Of a stretch of DNA of 64,000 nt, positions 10,644-21,946 are shown one piece after another; the stretch's first letter is position 1; each line of letters begins with the position of its first letter. Position numbers and translations under genes: made by a program. The DNA is taken from NCBI GenBank assembly GCA_005765155.1, contig VCCP01000001.1, positions 2,046,001-2,110,000 on the forward strand. Direction: 5' to 3'. The notes under the pieces are model-generated. The model made no database searches and had not been told where the DNA came from. It saw only the letters and a list, made by a program, of their open reading frames with translations. The stretch comes from Zelopaecilomyces penicillatus. Taxonomy: Eukaryota > Ascomycota > Sordariomycetes > Hypocreales > Pseudodiploosporaceae.

Positions 10644-13151
10644 ATGCCGCATACGCGAAATCCCATCGTCGCCTTCCTGTTACTCGTCTTTTTCATCTGG
10701 CTCATTTTCCCAGAAGACGAGTATCAAAGCGACTCACGTTCTCGGTCAGACCTGGCTGCCTCGCACCTTGCAAGATACCGCACAGTGCTGAACTCTCTAG
10801 ACGGAGCAGCATGGAGTGACTTTGCACCGCCAGCGTGGCTAGCCAAGGGGAAACATCCGCCCTCGACCAAGCCTATCATATTGAAGGGTTTTAGTTCCAA
10901 CGATGGGTTTGCCTGGGAGGACTTGGATCAGTTTCGTGAGAAAGGGTTGCGCCTCAGTCGACATGCTGTACCGCCGATACACGGGCAGTCGCTGTGGGAT
11001 GTGGGCCAGGGCGATCCTATATGGACAAATGCCTCTGGGTTCTTCCAAGGGGAATGGATACGTCGCCCGGGATCAGTTAGCCGGAGACATGACAGCTATA
11101 ACCTTACGGAGGGTCTGCCACCCATAAATTGGATTGCGGACAAGGGCGACTGGGCGCGGAATCTGACCGGCAACAATGGCAGAATGCTATTGCGAATAGA
11201 TGCAAACAAGACAGTGACCGAATATGATCAGTTTTCGGCCGATCACGCACCCCTCTCTGGAGGCAACATCCGCAACGTGAAGGGGACTGTGACTGTGGAG
11301 GATACAGAAGGCTCCGGTCTGACCTGGGAAATGAGACTTCATGGCGTTCATTGGCCGCGACAGGGAGTTATTATGATGACGACAACTAGCGAGAAGTTTG
11401 AGGGCATCTTTGGCCTGCCGTATCTGACCCCTGGCCCCGATTATTTCCAATCCAGCAGGATGTTTTTGAACGGGACCCTAAACTATATTATCACTAACAG
11501 GGAGAAGAACGCCCACTTAAATCAGCAAATGCCCTGGAGCTCCAATATTGATAATACTGGCTATACATCTAGCCTTTCGCCTCAGTGCGAGTATGTCATG
11601 TACGCACAATTATCTCCGCCAGACCGCCAGAGTCTAAAGATGGGACCGGTCGGCGATGCAAAGGACAACATGCGAGATGTTATCCACGCTATCGAGTCCG
11701 AACTTACCTTTCCGAAGGGATCTCCCACACCAAACATGCCACAGCTTCAGATGTCGACCGTCTTTTACTCGCCAGACTGCGCATTTTTCATGGAGTCCAA
11801 GGGTCCTCCTGATTTTACATCTGGTGAAGCCAATCACCTCGCTGGCACGAATACAGAAGCCCATGCTCGCCAGATTAAGACCTGGCTGATTCTTTATGCG
11901 CTGGTCGTTTTCGGTCAACTGTATCTATTGAGAGAACAAATGAAGGAGGCCTCTTCGCCATCTATGATGGGAAGGGTGAGTTTTGGAGCCCTCGGAATGA
12001 TGGCCGCGGTTGATGCTATGACCTTTTCCGCGTCGTCTATTTGGGTTTCTTCGGCTGGAGCTTCGTTACTTCCAAGTCTTGCACTCATGTTTGCGTCATT
12101 TCTATCAATGACGATTGGCGGAGGCTTCCTAGCTAAGATCTATGAAGTTCAGATACCAGAGGGCCGGACTCGTCAGGGAGAAAATGCGGATTTAAGCAAC
12201 GGGGCCAGCTCAACTGTCAATGACCCCCCAAGCCAAAACCAAACGGGAACATATTCCCTTCTACCTGCCCCAATCACGGCGGGACGCGGAGTCAACGCCC
12301 CTCCAACGCCCATCATTGTGCCCTCTGATCAGGATATCGATGCCGAGATTGCAGACGGTGCTTCGGCGGTACCTGGTGCCACTTCAGGAGCGAGACCGCC
12401 GTCTGTGCCCCTGGCATTCCAGACTATTATTTCTCGAACAGCCCTTACCAGCTTTTGCATATGCTTTGTTGCTATCTCCTCGCCAAGCTGGTATGCTAGC
12501 GTACGCTCATTATTCTTAAACATGTGCGCTCTCATATACATGTCGTTTTGGTTGCCACAAATATACCGCAACGCCATGCGCAACTGCCGCCGCGCTTTGG
12601 CATGGCGATTTGTTGTCGGCCAATCAGTCCTACGTCTCCTGCCCATAGCATACTTTTGGATTAAACCGGATAACTTCCTCTACGCCCGAGTCGAACGGCG
12701 CGCATTCGCCGTCCTGTGTATCTGGGTATGGCTTCAGATTCTGGTCCTCGTCGCCCAGGACGTGCTCGGCCCGCGCTTTTGCATTCCCGCGAGATGGACC
12801 CCCGATGTTTGGGACTACCATCCCATACTGCGCGAGAACAGCCTTGAAGCCGGTGGACTGCCCATTGGGCTAGTTGCTGAGGATGAACTTGGCACAGGAC
12901 GCATAGGTAGCAGTGAGGATCGAAAGAAGAGCAGTGTCATTCATGTCATTGACTGCTCCGTCTGCATGGAAGTGCTTGAGGTGCCCGTGGTTAGGGCAGG
13001 TGACGATGATACGAGCGTTGCTGGCGTTTTTATAAGACGAATGTACATGGTAACACCATGCCGGCACATTTTTCATACGGCTTGCCTGGAGAACTGGATG
13101 AAGTTCCGGTTGAAATGCCCCATTTGCCGGGAAGATTTGCCACCTGTTTAA
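10644..13151 (+). CDS. tul1: Golgi/endosomal RING-H2 E3 ubiquitin ligase, Tul1/Dsc1 (DscA) family
   Basis: A single exon encodes 835 residues. The N-terminus has a signal-anchor helix (residues about 8-23), followed by a ~380-residue lumenal region with several N-glycosylation sequons (for example NLT and NGT). From about residue 410 there are several transmembrane helices, interrupted by a Pro/Ser-rich loop, and then a cytosolic RING-H2 domain at the extreme C-terminus. Its ligands are Cys771, Cys774, Cys806, His808, His811, Cys814, Cys825 and Cys828. This is the architecture of yeast Tul1, S. pombe Dsc1 and Aspergillus DscA. These are the catalytic subunits of a membrane complex that ubiquitinates misplaced membrane proteins and, in several fungi, is needed for SREBP cleavage under low oxygen. 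No other Dsc subunit is in the window. Confidence 0.93.
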   Translation: MPHTRNPIVAFLLLVFFIWLIFPEDEYQSDSRSRSDLAASHLARYRTVLNSLDGAAWSDFAPPAWLAKGKHPPSTKPIILKGFSSNDGFAWEDLDQFREKGLRLSRHAVPPIHGQSLWDVGQGDPIWTNASGFFQGEWIRRPGSVSRRHDSYNLTEGLPPINWIADKGDWARNLTGNNGRMLLRIDANKTVTEYDQFSADHAPLSGGNIRNVKGTVTVEDTEGSGLTWEMRLHGVHWPRQGVIMMTTTSEKFEGIFGLPYLTPGPDYFQSSRMFLNGTLNYIITNREKNAHLNQQMPWSSNIDNTGYTSSLSPQCEYVMYAQLSPPDRQSLKMGPVGDAKDNMRDVIHAIESELTFPKGSPTPNMPQLQMSTVFYSPDCAFFMESKGPPDFTSGEANHLAGTNTEAHARQIKTWLILYALVVFGQLYLLREQMKEASSPSMMGRVSFGALGMMAAVDAMTFSASSIWVSSAGASLLPSLALMFASFLSMTIGGGFLAKIYEVQIPEGRTRQGENADLSNGASSTVNDPPSQNQTGTYSLLPAPITAGRGVNAPPTPIIVPSDQDIDAEIADGASAVPGATSGARPPSVPLAFQTIISRTALTSFCICFVAISSPSWYASVRSLFLNMCALIYMSFWLPQIYRNAMRNCRRALAWRFVVGQSVLRLLPIAYFWIKPDNFLYARVERRAFAVLCIWVWLQILVLVAQDVLGPRFCIPARWTPDVWDYHPILRENSLEAGGLPIGLVAEDELGTGRIGSSEDRKKSSVIHVIDCSVCMEVLEVPVVRAGDDDTSVAGVFIRRMYMVTPCRHIFHTACLENWMKFRLKCPICREDLPPV

Positions 13152-13633
13152 ACAGCGTGTTTTTGTATACATTTTACACAAGTGATGCTAATGCTATCAC
13201 GACAGATATGGTATGGAGACTGGTGGCTATTTGCGTAGAGGTTCCAAATATCCAGTTATGTTATGCTATAGATTTGGGGGAACCACGGGTCGCCCCTTTT
13301 TGTATTATTGAATAAGAAATTCACCGTTAGCGAACAGCGTCGAGTGCCTTACAAACTTATCCTCTGACTAGGGATTTCCTCCGCTGGCAAACATTTCCTA
13401 TACTCTTTGATCAAAATTTGTAAATTAGCAGCAATATTCTCTGGCCAGGTTTTAAATTGTAAAAACTGTACACCCAGCCCTGAATATCGTAGATCCAAGT
13501 TCATTTGAGATGTCAAGTTCCATCCTTTCCATAAGTACCCAAAATGCATTTCTCTCATATCGCAAAACTCCTCGCTTAGTACTTGTATCAGCAACTGTAG
13601 GTGTGATGAATGATGGTGTAACTATAAGCCACA
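13152..13633. other. Convergent intergenic region after the Tul1/Dsc gene
   Basis: This AT-leaning region lies between two convergent genes. A minus-strand open frame at 13349-13594 (81 codons) has a reasonable residue composition but matches nothing I recognise. It lies just beyond the stop of the Zn2Cys6 gene, so it may be 3' UTR or a relic. No RNA gene was seen. Confidence 0.5.
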
Positions 13634-15927
13634 TCACCATGTGATTCGTGTCTCTTTATGCCGCATATCTTGCACGCCTTGTCTATAGTTCCTTGAACCA
13701 ACTTTGAGATTGGCGAACCGCGATTGAAGATCAAAATCCACTGCTTGAACCATGATCCTCTTCTCCTCTGGAATAGCTCGGGTAGGCAGGACCTCATCCA
13801 AAGGGGCAGCCATATTGGGGAAGGGATTATCGGACTCTTCAACTTGCATAACCCAATGGCCAATGTTAGCGGCCAACTCACTGTCCCACATGCCCTCACG
13901 CCTTGCACTACTCCTTAAGAGCTGAATGGCTTGCCGGCGGGTTTGTGGATCTCGACACTTGGTCGCCACGACGAAAAGGGGAGGTACAATCCCAAGCTCA
14001 GCAGAGAAACTGGGTTTAACATGATGCATCGCATATTTGCCCGCTTTGAAAGCTCCCTTGGAAATACCGTGCTGATGGTTACAAAGCTTGGGGTTTGGGC
14101 ATCGTTGAGCTGCCGCCCGTCTTTCATCATCGCCAACTACTTCCCAACCAAGCTCGACAATGGCCTTGAAGTGTGGTAGAAATGCATCAAACTGAACCTC
14201 GGTGTCGCAGAACATCATCAAAAACAAGACATTGGTGTTGATCTGAAACATCTTCAAGGCTGCGATGCCAGACTTTTCGAGAAGGCTTACCCCGGGTGCA
14301 AGCCGCGACAGGAAAATGGGCTCAAATGCAGCCGACCAGGCAGCCAGCTTATCTTTGAAGGTCAACCCGTACTGCTTCCATGAGGGAGGGAGTGTGTAGC
14401 TTGCATCCGCCTTGGCGAGTTGTAGGTGTTCTATGAATCGGAGCAGCATTTCACAAAGTTTGTCAGAAGCGAAGCGAGCCTCCTTAAGACTTTGAAAGTG
14501 GTAAGGAAGAGCCTCTGGACTGGATATAGGGGGGGACCCTCTGTCCGAGACGGGAGGAGAAGAAGGATCGCGACGTCCTTGGGGGCCAAGGCGAATAACG
14601 TAGGGCTGAGGAAAGTGAAAAGCCATGTCATATGACTTTGCTTGTATGGCTAACCTTGTGAAGATGATTAGAATATCTTCATCCACGTATCCTTCTGAAG
14701 ATGGAGACTGTATGCGATCATCTTGTAGGCGCTCGAGAAGTCCTAAACCCGTTTGTATCTGAATGATGGCCTGTTTATGATCGCCTATGAAAGAATCGAA
14801 ACAAGCGAGAAGCACACTAGCCATGAGACGGGTTCTATATGACGACAAGGACTCTCCGTTAAGGAGCAACATGGCATTGCATGCCTCTGAGTATTGTCTA
14901 ACCGCCACCTGCCAATGGCACTTTACCGCTTCCATACGACTCATTGCGCCAGGAAATGGCACAGAATCTGGCTCACAAGACTGTTCGAGTGTTTTATAGA
15001 GAGCTCCAAGAGCAACCACAGCATGACGGATGGCAATCTCACGGTGGCACTCTTGCAAGACTTGCTGCGTCCAAAAGCTCGAGTTGAAATAGCCAGAAAT
15101 CTCGGATGCAGTCTGAACCCTGAACAGCTCAAAATACAAACTCTCCGTATGTCTTAGAGTTAAGTCGCCAGATGGATGATAGATGGTTGGCGTGGGTGCG
15201 TTGACAGGTTGAGGGTTTGGCTGCCGTCGACGACGATTGGCACGACGAGGCGGTAACACGACTGAATGCCCTTTTAGGAGAAGACTGAGGGGAGGAACAG
15301 ATGAAGCCATAGGTGCAATTGCAGTGGCAGCCAGCGGTGCCATGGCTAGTACCGGTGCGGCTTGAAGAGAGCCCAAAGGCTTTGGAGCAATGCGAATGTC
15401 TGTGACTGCCCTCATGTGGCGGCTAGGAGCCGGATAGCCCGTACAGTCCTTGCTACTTCTCACACATTGGGAGCAGGCGGGCCGTTTTTCATCGCACTTG
15501 ATCCTCCGTTGCCTTTGTTTACCAGTTAGCTAGGGCTGACAATCAGAGTGTGGGACCACGCAAAGACTCAGGTAACACACTTGCAATTGGAACAGCCAGT
15601 CTTAACCTTGGGGTTGCTCCTACGACTGCGCTTTGCAAGCAAAGCGTTGCTGACAGTATCGCTGACAACACTGCCGGCCATGTCGTTGGATGGGAGTAAG
15701 GAATCATTTTGAGCAGCTGGGATGAGCGTTGGATCCGGACCAGAAGCGCGAGGTCGACTCGACGCCGACGCTGACGCTGAAAGCAACACCGTCATGGCTT
15801 GCGAAACCGTGGGTTTGAAGGCGTAATCTGTAAGTTGTGGCAAGAACACCTCACTGAGCTTGTTTTTGCTAGGCCTGGCGGGAGAACGGTGGGGTTGTTG
15901 AGAACTTGAGATGGGATACAAAAGCAC
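13634..15927 (-). CDS. Zn2Cys6 fungal transcription factor with fungal-specific regulatory domain
   Basis: Two exons (15927-15581 and 15512-13634) encode 741 residues, joined over a 69-nt intron (donor GTGTGT, GCTAAC branch site, acceptor CAAAG) that splits the zinc cluster. The cluster is Cys112-x2-Cys115-x6-Cys122-x6-Cys129-x2-Cys132-x6-Cys139, the canonical binuclear form, with a basic KQRRIK segment. It is preceded by a Ser/Ala-rich disordered N-terminus. After a linker, a helical region beginning near SLYFELFRVQTA resembles the Fungal_trans_2 (DUF3468) regulatory domain. It should bind CGG-type DNA sites. No linked pathway genes point to its target. The start is the first ATG in frame; a later Met (about residue 45) is also possible. 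Confidence 0.9.
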
Positions 15928-17965
15928 AGTTCAGGTTGAGAAGCTAGCTTAGAGATGATGTGAGCCATGTGTTATCTTCCAAATACATGGCGGAGAAGAG
16001 AAAAGAGAGGGTTGAAAGAAGTGGGAATGTCGTGGTCAAAAGATGGGAGAGAATGGGTGGATAGGTAGATTCATGTTGGCAGATGGAGCATTCAAGTGCC
16101 TAGCACGGTGCCATAGTGGCGATCTGACGGCGAGCTTTCAATCATGGATACCGAGATAAATGTGATACTGGCACCATCCAGCCACTAACAGTAGCTGCGT
16201 TGTATGCAGGCATCGTGTGGCATGGTGTGCTAACGGGTGCTGAAGCATACTGAGAAACATCATCACTGTGCCTCTATTACAGGCACCAGACTGCCTGATC
16301 TTCCAGCGACCGATGACCGGGCTATTGGCAGGAATATACACTGTATTACTACTAACCCTACAGAAGGTGCCAAGGTAGGTAGCATCAATGCACCCTGGCC
16401 AGCCAGGCACGGATGCACGAGGGATGATGGCTCAGACACTAAACACCACGCATTAGACCCTTTCCATCATCAGCAAACCGACATATCCGGGACTTGACAA
16501 CTCCAACGGCCCTTAGGATGCACAGAACCTGCCTGAAATGCTCCATTTAGTCAGCCCTAAAGCCAATCAAGTTGTAGATGGACTGGGCTAGGGCTGTCGA
16601 TAGATGACACATGCAGACGTGTAGGTAGCGCTTGGAGTATTTCAGCGGATTTTCAGCGGATCGAGTGCGGTCTTCAGGGGACTATAAGTGTTCCTTCGGG
16701 CATCACGGCTTCTCGAACCGAACTACGTGGATAGACAACACAACCGTGCAGACTCTGGAAAGTAGCTAATTACTACCTAGGTAGGTAGGTGATGTTACTG
16801 TAAGTTACTTACCTGTATTTCATGACGCCTTCTAGGTCTTGGCAAGCCTGGCCATCAGTCACTTGATGGATATGTACTAGGTAGTTAGTTGCCTTAGTTG
16901 CCTGGTATGCCGCTTTCGATTAACCATAAAGAAAACGACCTTCTGGTGCTTTGCCATCTGAAGCTGGACCAGTTTGTGTCAAATATGAGAAACCTTATTA
17001 ATGCGGTTGTAAGACACCAAGGTCAGCCATTATAAATAGTGGCTTCTAACCAAACCTTAGCACAACTAACATTTTTGGTTTATTTCAACGTCTTTGAAAC
17101 CAACAGATGCCAGACTTGAAGGCCATACCCATCAGGCAGGAACAACAACCTGGCCCTCACAATATATTGCTTATTTAGAAAAACCTCTAACGGGTGACAG
17201 TGCACCACCTCGGGCTGAATGCTTCGTACACATACCCTGGCCTGGATGGACCTCAAAGTAATATGTGAGGGTTGTGGATGGTCACCTCCCATAGTTGTAG
17301 TAGCGCCAAGTACCCTGCCCACCAGCATCCTTCGGTGTTCAATGTCGTGAGACAGACACGGCGGATTTTAATTCCCACCGAGAGCTGACGAATGATGTGT
17401 TTTGCTGGTTGGGGTGTCAAACAAGCCATTCCATTGTACTGGGGTGAGCCAGAGAGCCCACTTTGTTCACGTGTTCGTTTTGAACCTCTTTGGTGACTGA
17501 ATCAATAAGGAAGGAAGCATAACGACAAGAAAGAAGAAGGAAGAGATATTTGAACAACCCCACAGAGGCTCTCAAGATAAGGTAGGTGCTACTTTAGAGT
17601 ACAATTTCTGGTATTAGCTGTTGCATGTTTACAATGTTAGCGAATAAAACAGTGCGAATTGGTGGCCGTTTACTCGAATTTGCCCCCCCAATCCCCATTG
17701 GCTGTCGCACCACCGGGCCCATTGAAAAGTTGCACCTGCTAATAGATCGTTGGACTGAATGATGAACTAGCATGAGTTTGTTACGATCATTTCCAAATCT
17801 TCAACCACGCCGTCCACACCAAAATCCTCTTTTTAAAAACGATCTTGGATTCGCAGAAAACCCAACACGGCCTAAAGAGTGTCGGCGGGGGAGGCTTCAC
17901 ATACCAACTTCATCGAGGGAGCCAGAACCGGAGCCGAAGCCGAGTTCCCACCATCATCAACCATC
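15928..17965. other. Long intergenic region with short TAGG-type and tandem repeats
   Basis: Two kilobases without a supported gene. An 11-bp direct tandem repeat (TTTCAGCGGAT twice) lies at 16640-16661. A cluster of CTAGG/TAGGT units lies at about 16774-16900. A CACGTG box lies near 17466. Remaining open frames are short (maximum about 90 codons), overlap each other and match no recognised family. The 3' part should contain the promoter of the 17966 gene. Confidence 0.55.
16640..16661. repeat. Tandem duplication of an 11-bp unit
   Basis: The unit TTTCAGCGGAT occurs twice, back to back and without mismatch, about 710 bp upstream of the Zn2Cys6 gene. It could be a duplicated regulator site or simple slippage. 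Confidence 0.7.
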
Positions 17966-18523
17966 ATGTCACAAGAACAGGCGCAAACCCCTCTGCCACC
18001 GCGCAACGAATTTATCCATAATGCAGCACTTGCAGGAGCCATTGTAACACCACTGGTTATGCTGCTGCCCCCTCGAAAGGCTGATGTTCGGTTGCTGGTT
18101 CTCGTTGGAGCCTTTTCTGTCTGCTCCAATCAGCTTATCTATGAATACACAGGCCAATCGGTTTATGGACGGATGGGTAACCGGTTAGGGTCTGTTTTTG
18201 ACACTGGACTTCCAGATGGAGCCAAGAGAACCCAGCAACTCTTGAAAGAACATAAAGAAAGAGAAGCCGCCCAGAGGCAAAGACAACTCGAGGAGAAGAA
18301 GCCCGGGCTCATACAAGACATCTGGATGGGAGGTGAAGAGGAAAACTGGAAGAAGAAGAGAGACGAGGAGCACCGAAAGAGCTTTCAGGAAGGGAAAGGC
18401 ATGAGCGACATAATATTCGAGCAAATCGCAGATGTGTGGAGTGGAAATTGGAGGACGAGCTCGAAGAACAAGACGGATAATGAATCGAGTCCTAGCGAAG
18501 ACCGAGGTGACGAGAAGAAATAA
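17966..18523 (+). CDS. Small integral membrane protein of unknown function
   Basis: A single exon encodes 185 residues from ATG 17966. The open frame extends 29 codons further upstream, but without an ATG. Two hydrophobic segments (about residues 20-38 and 45-62) flank a short PPRKAD loop, followed by a conserved-looking YEYTGQSVY stretch. The C-terminal half is a strongly charged Lys/Glu/Arg/Gln helix with two tryptophan-bearing segments (IWMGGEEENWKKK and DVWSGNW). It resembles hypothetical proteins of related ascomycetes. No catalytic motif is visible, and the membrane topology is inferred from hydrophobicity alone. A rhomboid protease gene lies 1.7 kb downstream on the same strand. Confidence 0.75.
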   Translation: MSQEQAQTPLPPRNEFIHNAALAGAIVTPLVMLLPPRKADVRLLVLVGAFSVCSNQLIYEYTGQSVYGRMGNRLGSVFDTGLPDGAKRTQQLLKEHKEREAAQRQRQLEEKKPGLIQDIWMGGEEENWKKKRDEEHRKSFQEGKGMSDIIFEQIADVWSGNWRTSSKNKTDNESSPSEDRGDEKK

Positions 18524-20241
18524 TCGAACTCATACGACTGCCCAATATTACTCTGTGTATGATATGAAGGAAAAAACTGTTTGTAACTTTATTATGTATA
18601 TCACGCTGTACGAGCATGGTGATGATGGAAATATAGCATCAATGACGACGTGTGGCGATACAGATCTCCAATAATCTACTCTATGGATGACTTTGCATCC
18701 AAATTTCCTCTTGTTCAACACTCTTGCGTAGATGGGCGCAGTTACTTTTTAGGATTATTAGACGATTTTGAAACATAAACATCATTTAGCGCAAATTGTT
18801 ACGAACGCTGAGAGAACTTGGCGCGTCTTGCTGGCTACCCAGTCGGTCTAATCTAGTTTACTGAGGATCTTGAACAATCGACAACATGTTTCATTTACAG
18901 TCGCTCTCCCTCTCATGTCTTAAACTCGGGTAGCATGTGTTGTGGTTTCTATATATCGATGGTTTGTCCTATTCAAAATGACAGCTTTGTGTGTCCCCAT
19001 GTCAGCCCATCCATCCATGTGCCAGCTGCTAGCGTCGATATCTGCAACAGCGGTTGATTATTTTCGGGAGATGCCGAGATTGTATACTGTATGCCACCAG
19101 ACATGCTTGAGCTTCCTCATATTGGGCCGCATAATCAGTGGAGCAGCAGCTATAAAGACGATGCACTGCCGCAACATGTTTGGGTTACGAAACCGGCAAC
19201 ATGGCCTTTGAAGCCAAAGGGGTGCTCATGCTTGTGTTCTGTTACCAGTATTTCACGCGGGCATGAACCTGAATGCAGCTTTTAGCGAAATATGGAATCA
19301 TGTGCGTTGGCCAAAGCTTGGCATCGTGGTGCTGATGTATAGTGGTGGCGGCAAGATGAGACGACTGGCTCATCAATATGAGGATCAGATCTGACGGGAG
19401 CCGGGCCCTACTTACCCTCACACACCACACCACGATACCAGCCCCCGTCTGGGTTCCAAAATAGCCCTCGGACCCTCTCCGCCTGAACAAGGTTGGGTGC
19501 CCAGGCTAACTATTAATGCTCTCGCAAACGGGTGTTGATCAAGCGTGCGACTACTAATCCAACTCAGTCGCTTGGTTCTGGATACTGCGCCTTGCCCCCA
19601 AAGATCGACGCAACAGCGGCAGCGCATCACCGCAGCACATCACTGCAGAGCACAGCCCAGCCTCTTCCGTCATCCAAGTCCAAGCCACTGTATTTATCGA
19701 AAGCGCAATCAAGGGCTAGTTCCACCTCTTGAGCCAGATGCGTATTAGGTATTTTCATCCGTCAAGGTCTTGTACAGAACGCCCCCCTTGAGAAGACTGT
19801 TTGCCCTCTTCTCTGGTTCCGTCTCTGTTTCTGCTTCATATTCTTCGCCAGAAAGCTCGCCGTCCAAGTTACTCCACGCTGTGCTAGTGCTGCAACCTGC
19901 ACGATTGTGAAACACGTGGAGCCTGAAATTTACGACTCTGTAGTGCCGATTTGGGTTCCAGCTAGCCGCTCAGGGTCTTTTTCGCCCTACGTAATCACGG
20001 TCCAACCGCAAACAGGAAGCATTGTTTGTTCCGCCAAACAGTCTCGACTCTCTTTACCCCTTCGCAGTCCAGCCACCACGGTCCACCACCATCGTCACGG
20101 TTGGTGTCAGCCGAGCAGCGTCGTCGTCCACTTCCTTTCTTGGCTCTGTCCGCCCACGTTGCTTTTTCCTCCCTCCCTATTCTTCTCCCTCGACATCGGC
20201 CAGATTGCATTTCGACGTAGGTGCTGGCCCACTCAAACACC
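18524..20241. other. Intergenic region upstream of the rhomboid gene
   Basis: This 1.7-kb stretch holds only short open frames. The last ~200 bp before the rhomboid start are rich in C and T (CTCTC, CCACC, TTCCTC), as is common in fungal 5' leaders. No RNA gene, repeat array or transposon remnant was recognised. Confidence 0.55.
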
Positions 20242-21946
20242 ATGGCGGCCAACGACTACTTCCACGACGAACAGCAACGCCGTCCATCTCCAGCCGCATA
20301 TTACGATTCTAGCCAAAACGCACCGTCGCCGCGATCCACGCCAGCTCCTTCCTATCACCACAATCGTCCAGACGTGCCACCTTCATCTTACAGTCCAGCG
20401 CCATACAGCCGGCCGCCGCCACAGGTTCCTCCACGGACCGGCCCGTCCCCCTTTGATACCGTGTTCGATGATAATGCGTATCCGCTGAACTCGAGGCCAT
20501 CTCCTGCCGCAGCAGGCGCCGGAGATATGTCGAAAACGGGATACTATCCAGATACGGCCTACTATGGCCAAGGCGGTGCCTCTCCTGGTGGTCGACCACC
20601 CGTGGCTGAGGATATTCCACTACAAGATCATCCAGGCAAAGCTCCCAATTCTCATGACCACATTTACGATGCATCAGGCGCTGCCAACTCAAGTCAGCGT
20701 ATGGATAGGAGGGGCAAGGTCCGTATCGGAGAGCTAGGCATGCTTGGTTCTGACAGGAAGCGGATCCCCTGGATTGTCTACATTTTTACCCTGATTCAAA
20801 TCGGCGTTTTCATCGCAGAGATCGTTAAGAGTGGTAAGATGTTCTTTCCAAGACGTTGAAAGCTCCCTTGCGACGAGACTCGCTAACCGCAGGTAAATCT
20901 AACCCAGGCATAATGACGAAATCTCCCATCATGATCCGTCCCCAGTTCAATCCAATGATCGGTCCATCGAGTCAGGTCATGATAAATATGGGCGCTCGAT
21001 ATGCGCCGTGCATGCATAATGTTAAGGAAATTCAGGGCTCCGAAATCCCAGTTCTGTTTCTTTGCCCCAACGCGACTAAGTTGACGCAGACTTGCTCCCT
21101 CTCCGAGTTGTGCGGTTTCGGTGGTGTTCCCAATCCCGTTTTCGACGGCAAAGCGAATCAAAACCCCCGGCCCAATCAGTGGTGGCGCTTCATCACCCCA
21201 ATCTTTATGCATGCTGGACTTATCCATATCGGTTTCAACCTGCTACTCCAGCTCACCATTGCCAAAGAAATGGAGATGGCAATCGGCTCCGTTCGCTTCT
21301 TCCTTGTTTACATGAGCGCTGGAATTTTTGGATTTGTGATGGGTGGTAACTTTGCACCCCCAGGCATAGCTTCCACTGGCGCCTCGGGATCTCTGTTTGG
21401 CATCATCGCGCTCACTCTTCTCGACCTTTTTTACTCGTGGAAAGACCGAAAGAGCCCCGGAAAAGATCTTCTTTTTATCATTTTCGACATGGTGATCTCG
21501 TTCGTACTGGGACTATTGCCTGGTCTTGACAACTTCTCTCACATCGGTGGCTTTCTAATGGGCTTAGCACTGGGTGTTTGCGTCCTCCACTCACCAAACT
21601 CTCTTCGGCGGAGAATGGGTCAGGATCCTTCCTATGCCGCCGTGCCTGCTGGAGCCGAGGCTGCATTAACACCCTTCCTCAAGAATCCCGTTGGGTTCTT
21701 CAAAGGTCGTAAGCCACTTTGGTGGGCTTGGTGGTTGGTTCGAGTAGCCGCTCTCGTCATCATTATCGCGGTATTCATCGTGCTTTTGAACAACTTCTAC
21801 AAAGTTGGCCATACATGTAAATGGTGCAAATATTTGAGTTGCATTGTGAGTTTTTATGAATCCCTTCTCTGAGCTGCGCCTGACTAACTTGCATATAGCC
21901 CGTAAACAACTGGTGCGAGCTGGGAACTATTCAGGAACAAACTTGA
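20242..21946 (+). CDS. Rhomboid-family intramembrane serine protease
   Basis: Three exons (20242-20833, 20893-21845, 21899-21946) encode 530 residues from ATG 20242. Splice pairs are GTAAGA/CGCAG and GTGAGT/TATAG; the last exon encodes just 15 residues. Residues 1 to about 160 are a Pro/Ser/Tyr-rich cytosolic tail. The first transmembrane helix is at about residues 178-195. The catalytic core has the TM2 His/Asn pair (His309, Asn313 in HIGFN), the nucleophile Ser362 in GASG and the catalytic His414 in SHIGG. A cysteine-rich lumenal loop lies between TM1 and TM2. This is the secretase-type eukaryotic rhomboid layout, not the mitochondrial Pcp1 type. Substrate is unknown. Confidence 0.93.

Noticed and set aside
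17879..17965. An upstream extension of the 185-residue membrane protein
   Set aside because: The extension has no ATG; it could only start at GTG, which is not normal for a nuclear gene.
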